DNA of 50,565 bases from Candidatus Woesearchaeota archaeon (GTDB lineage Archaea > Nanobdellota > Nanobdellia > SCGC-AAA011-G17 > ARS1403). The translations under genes were made by a program, and so were the position numbers. The DNA lies in NCBI GenBank assembly GCA_016188065.1, contig JACPIN010000022.1, forward strand, positions 1 through 50,565, written 5' to 3'. The notes beneath the pieces were generated by a model that was given only the letters and a program-made list of their open reading frames with translations, did not search any database and was not told the origin of the DNA. Each line of letters begins with the position of its first letter. Position 1 is the stretch's first letter. Below are positions 48,885 through 50,565 of the stretch, one piece after another.

Positions 48885-49031
48885 TTACTCCATCTTGCCA
48901 ATCTTGAACATTTTTGTTCCGCATTTCATGCAAGTTCCCTTCACAGCATCTCTGCCGTTCTTCATCTTGACCTGCTTAGCATCTTTCATCTGCCTTGATG
49001 TCTTACATTTCATGCAGTGCCCTTCAACCAT
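48885..49031 (-). CDS. DUF5679-like zinc-ribbon protein
   Basis: A 48-residue protein with CMKC at residues 6-9 and again at about 34-37, the two knuckles of a small zinc ribbon, as in DUF5679. A strong GGAGGTGT ribosome site is five bases before the ATG. Family members occur widely in archaea and candidate phyla; the function is unknown, though ribosome association is possible. Confidence 0.8.
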   Translation of the reverse strand: MVEGHCMKCKTSRQMKDAKQVKMKNGRDAVKGTCMKCGTKMFKIGKME

Positions 49032-49113
49032 CTGTTACACCTCCGCTATTTTCAATATAATCTTTTTAGATTAATAATAACTATTAATGCCCCTTTTTTA
49101 ACGTTTCTGTTTG

Positions 49114-49794
49114 TCAAAATCTCAGTTTTCTTCTTTCTGCAAAGCTATAATAGCTATCTTTTCCAATTATTACGTGGTCTAGAATCGGCATAAATAGCAA
49201 TTTTCCTGATTCAATTAAAATTTTTGTGACTTCGACATCTGGCTGCGATGGATTTGAATTTCCGTTTGGATGAATATGAACTAAGATAATAGAATCTGCA
49301 CTTTCCTTGATTGCCTCCTGAAAAACCTCTCGAGGATGGACTAAAGTTGAGTTTAATATACCAATGCTGATCTTTTTTATGGCTATTACTTCTCTATTAG
49401 TATTTAATAGCACAGCGAATAAAACTTCCTTTTTGTAACTTTTTACCTTATCTGAAAGCATATTGTAAATATCTCTTGCTGATGTAATTGGCTTTTTGCT
49501 ATATCCGCCTTTTTTTAAGGTATTATATCTTTTGCTTAATTCAATGAAACTAAGAATTTTCAATGCCGCTGCTGTGTCGTTTCTGCATTCCTTTTTTAAT
49601 TCTTGAAAACTTAGTTCTTCTAATTTGTTCAGGTTGTATTTTTTCAATAACCTATTTGCTAGGTTTACAACGCTTTCTTCTTTTGTCTTTCCTAAGATTA
49701 TTTCCAACAATTCAGAATCAGTTAAATTTTCAGCGCCGTCTTTTATCATCCTGTTTCCTGGGCGGTCATACCAAGGCATATCTAATATCCCCAT
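49114..49794 (-). CDS. radC: RadC-family JAB/MPN-domain protein
   Basis: A 226-residue RadC-like protein. The N-terminal helix-hairpin-helix-like part (NLTDSELLEIILG, the RadC UPF0758 opening) precedes a JAB domain with the metal site HIHPNGNSNPSQPD. JAB proteins are metalloproteases or nucleases; the RadC role in repair is not settled. A symmetric TATA box (49814-49823) lies about 25 bases before the ATG, so the mRNA is leaderless. Common in bacteria and occasionally in archaea, often on mobile elements. Confidence 0.92.
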   Translation of the reverse strand: MGILDMPWYDRPGNRMIKDGAENLTDSELLEIILGKTKEESVVNLANRLLKKYNLNKLEELSFQELKKECRNDTAAALKILSFIELSKRYNTLKKGGYSKKPITSARDIYNMLSDKVKSYKKEVLFAVLLNTNREVIAIKKISIGILNSTLVHPREVFQEAIKESADSIILVHIHPNGNSNPSQPDVEVTKILIESGKLLFMPILDHVIIGKDSYYSFAERRKLRF

Positions 49795-49813
49795 AAATTT
49801 AAACAGGTGATTT

Positions 49814-49823
49814 TTATATATAA
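49814..49823. promoter_or_regulatory. Palindromic TATA box shared by radC and tRNA-Ala
   Basis: TTATATATAA is perfectly symmetric. Its centre is about 25 bases from the radC ATG on the minus strand and 30 bases from the tRNA-Ala 5' end on the plus strand, so one TBP-binding site could serve both. Confidence 0.55.
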
Positions 49824-49848
49824 GCTTTTAGAATTATTTAGTTTATTC

Positions 49849-49919
49849 GGGCTTGTAGTTCAATGGAAGAATGTTGCCTTCGCAGGGCAGAGATGCGGGT
49901 TCAATTCCCGCCAAGTCCA
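49849..49919 (+). tRNA. tRNA-Ala (CGC)
   Basis: Acceptor GGGCTTG (49849-49855) pairs with CAAGTCC (49912-49918) with a G3-U70 wobble, the alanine identity pair; discriminator A. D arm GTTC-loop-GAAT (49858-49872), anticodon stem TTGCC/GGCAG with loop TTCGCAG and anticodon CGC (49881-49883), T arm GCGGG-TTCAATT-CCCGC (49895-49911). No intron. CCA is not encoded. Confidence 0.95.
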
Positions 49920-50003
49920 GCTATAAAAGAAATAAAACAGTTGATAGAGATTTCATGTAAAATTACAGATAAATTTATATAACTTAAACGCTTAAAGGCA
50001 GTT

Positions 50004-50312
50004 ATGAGAAAAGAAATTATTCTATTGATTGCAATTCTCTTAGTTAGTTCTGTTTTTGTATTTGCTGCAGGAAGCGGTGGAGGAGGAGCAAATGCAAATG
50101 AAAATCAAGCTGTTGTAACTCAAGAAGAATCTGCAGGGAATATAGAAGTGGGTGAAGATACAAGTTCAAATGAGATTACGGGTGCGGTTGTAGGAACTGG
50201 AAGTAAGACATCAAAAATTTTAGTCGGCGTTGTTATCGCTCTTGCAGTGCTTGGTTTAATATTCCAGTTCTTTGGAAAAAAATTAAGATTCAAAAATAAA
50301 GGAATTTTCTAA
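50004..50312 (+). CDS. Secreted or membrane-anchored small protein
   Basis: A 102-residue protein with signal peptide (MRKEIILLIAILLVSSVFVF, cleavage near AAG), a Gly/Asn/Glu-rich linker carrying an EITGAVVG motif that is common before the membrane helix in DPANN surface proteins, and a C-terminal helix (ILVGVVIALAVLGLIFQFF) with a basic tail. The TATA-like AATTTATATAA lies about 25 bases upstream. Function unknown. It converges with the flavoprotein gene. Confidence 0.7.
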   Translation: MRKEIILLIAILLVSSVFVFAAGSGGGGANANENQAVVTQEESAGNIEVGEDTSSNEITGAVVGTGSKTSKILVGVVIALAVLGLIFQFFGKKLRFKNKGIF

Positions 50313-50565
50313 TTATAAACTTCCTTCTTGATGTTTTCCTGCTTGATGTTTAATTCTTCTGATAATATTTTTTCAATGGTTTTTACAAAATCAGGCGGTC
50401 CGCACAAATAGAATTCTGTTTCCCTTAAATTTAATTTTGAGTTTTCTATAATTTTTTTATCAATCCTTCCAGTTGTTCCTTTCCAGTTTTCTCTAGTCAA
50501 TGTAAACTCATGGCTTATGTTTTTTGAAGTTTTCGAAATTAATTCAATTTCCTTTCTCCACAAAA
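50309..50565 (-). CDS. Ferredoxin/flavodoxin reductase C-terminal part, truncated by the window edge
   Basis: The 3' end of a flavoprotein reductase. YLCGPPDFVKTIEKIL is the NAD(P)H-binding CGPP motif of FNR-type enzymes, where the adjacent cysteine region contacts nicotinamide. The N-terminal FAD domain is outside the window, so the gene runs past 50565. The electron acceptor cannot be told. Confidence 0.8.
   Translation of the reverse strand, partial: LWRKEIELISKTSKNISHEFTLTRENWKGTTGRIDKKIIENSKLNLRETEFYLCGPPDFVKTIEKILSEELNIKQENIKKEVYN

Overview
The window looks like chromosomal DNA of an AT-rich archaeon, most likely a DPANN lineage such as Woesearchaeota or Pacearchaeota. Evidence seen directly: an intron-bearing tRNA-Trp, an RNase P Rpp21 subunit, an archaeal-type methylthiotransferase, Lhr and SMC proteins, many TATA-like boxes about 25 bp before leaderless starts, a lone 5S rRNA gene not linked to 16S/23S, short tightly packed genes, and secreted proteins without typical bacterial envelope genes. 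Several genes have a bacterial flavour (NrdR, MsrB, RadC, DoxX, cold-shock proteins), as is common in DPANN genomes. The phylum is inference; no 16S is present.

Layout. 1-9.9 kb: an IS630-type transposase with a probable -1 frameshift, DoxX, an orphan PurD-like ATP-grasp, MsrB, a toxin-antitoxin pair with an unusual zinc-finger/AbrB antitoxin, a cold-shock gene with a structured leader, a tandem Lrp-type regulator, a lipoprotein, a HExxH protein and tRNA-Trp. 10.1-18.9 kb: a cell-surface locus made of a ParA/MinD-like ATPase, a membrane coiled-coil protein, a secreted protein with a barrel-like C-terminus, a 1346-residue Ig/cadherin/dockerin/PKD protein and a separately promoted membrane-anchored surface protein. 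19.1-23.7 kb: cold-shock protein and DEAD-box helicase, zinc-ribbon miniproteins, a DUF192 lipoprotein, and a convergent RimK-like ligase and nitrilase-type amidohydrolase. 23.7-31.1 kb: SMC with an intein inside its Walker A motif, then (upstream on the minus strand) RNase HII, two tiny membrane proteins and a winged-helix/phosphoglycerate-kinase fusion with degenerate motifs. 31.6-38.2 kb: a free-standing LAGLIDADG endonuclease, Lhr helicase, a phosphoesterase, a SprT-like protease, a VapBC-like pair with a palindromic operator, Rpp21 and NUDIX. 38.3-41.3 kb: nrdR and a B12-type ribonucleotide reductase, then a ferredoxin. 41.3-50.6 kb: methylthiotransferase, DUF2203, a winged-helix regulator, an aberrant class II tRNA, zinc-ribbon genes, glutaredoxin, a hydroxyacid dehydrogenase, a methyltransferase, 5S rRNA, a Cas4-like nuclease, RadC, tRNA-Ala and the edge of a flavoprotein reductase.

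The observations I consider most worth following are: (1) the tRNA at 43542-43642, which has a serine-type class II body but a GAA (Phe) anticodon and an insertion in the T-loop, next to a partial copy lacking the acceptor, anticodon and T arms; (2) the Ser1-type intein in the SMC P-loop; (3) the surface operon that couples a ParA-like ATPase to a dockerin-containing giant protein; (4) the winged-helix/PGK fusion; and (5) the MqsA-like antitoxin whose DNA-binding domain is AbrB instead of HTH.
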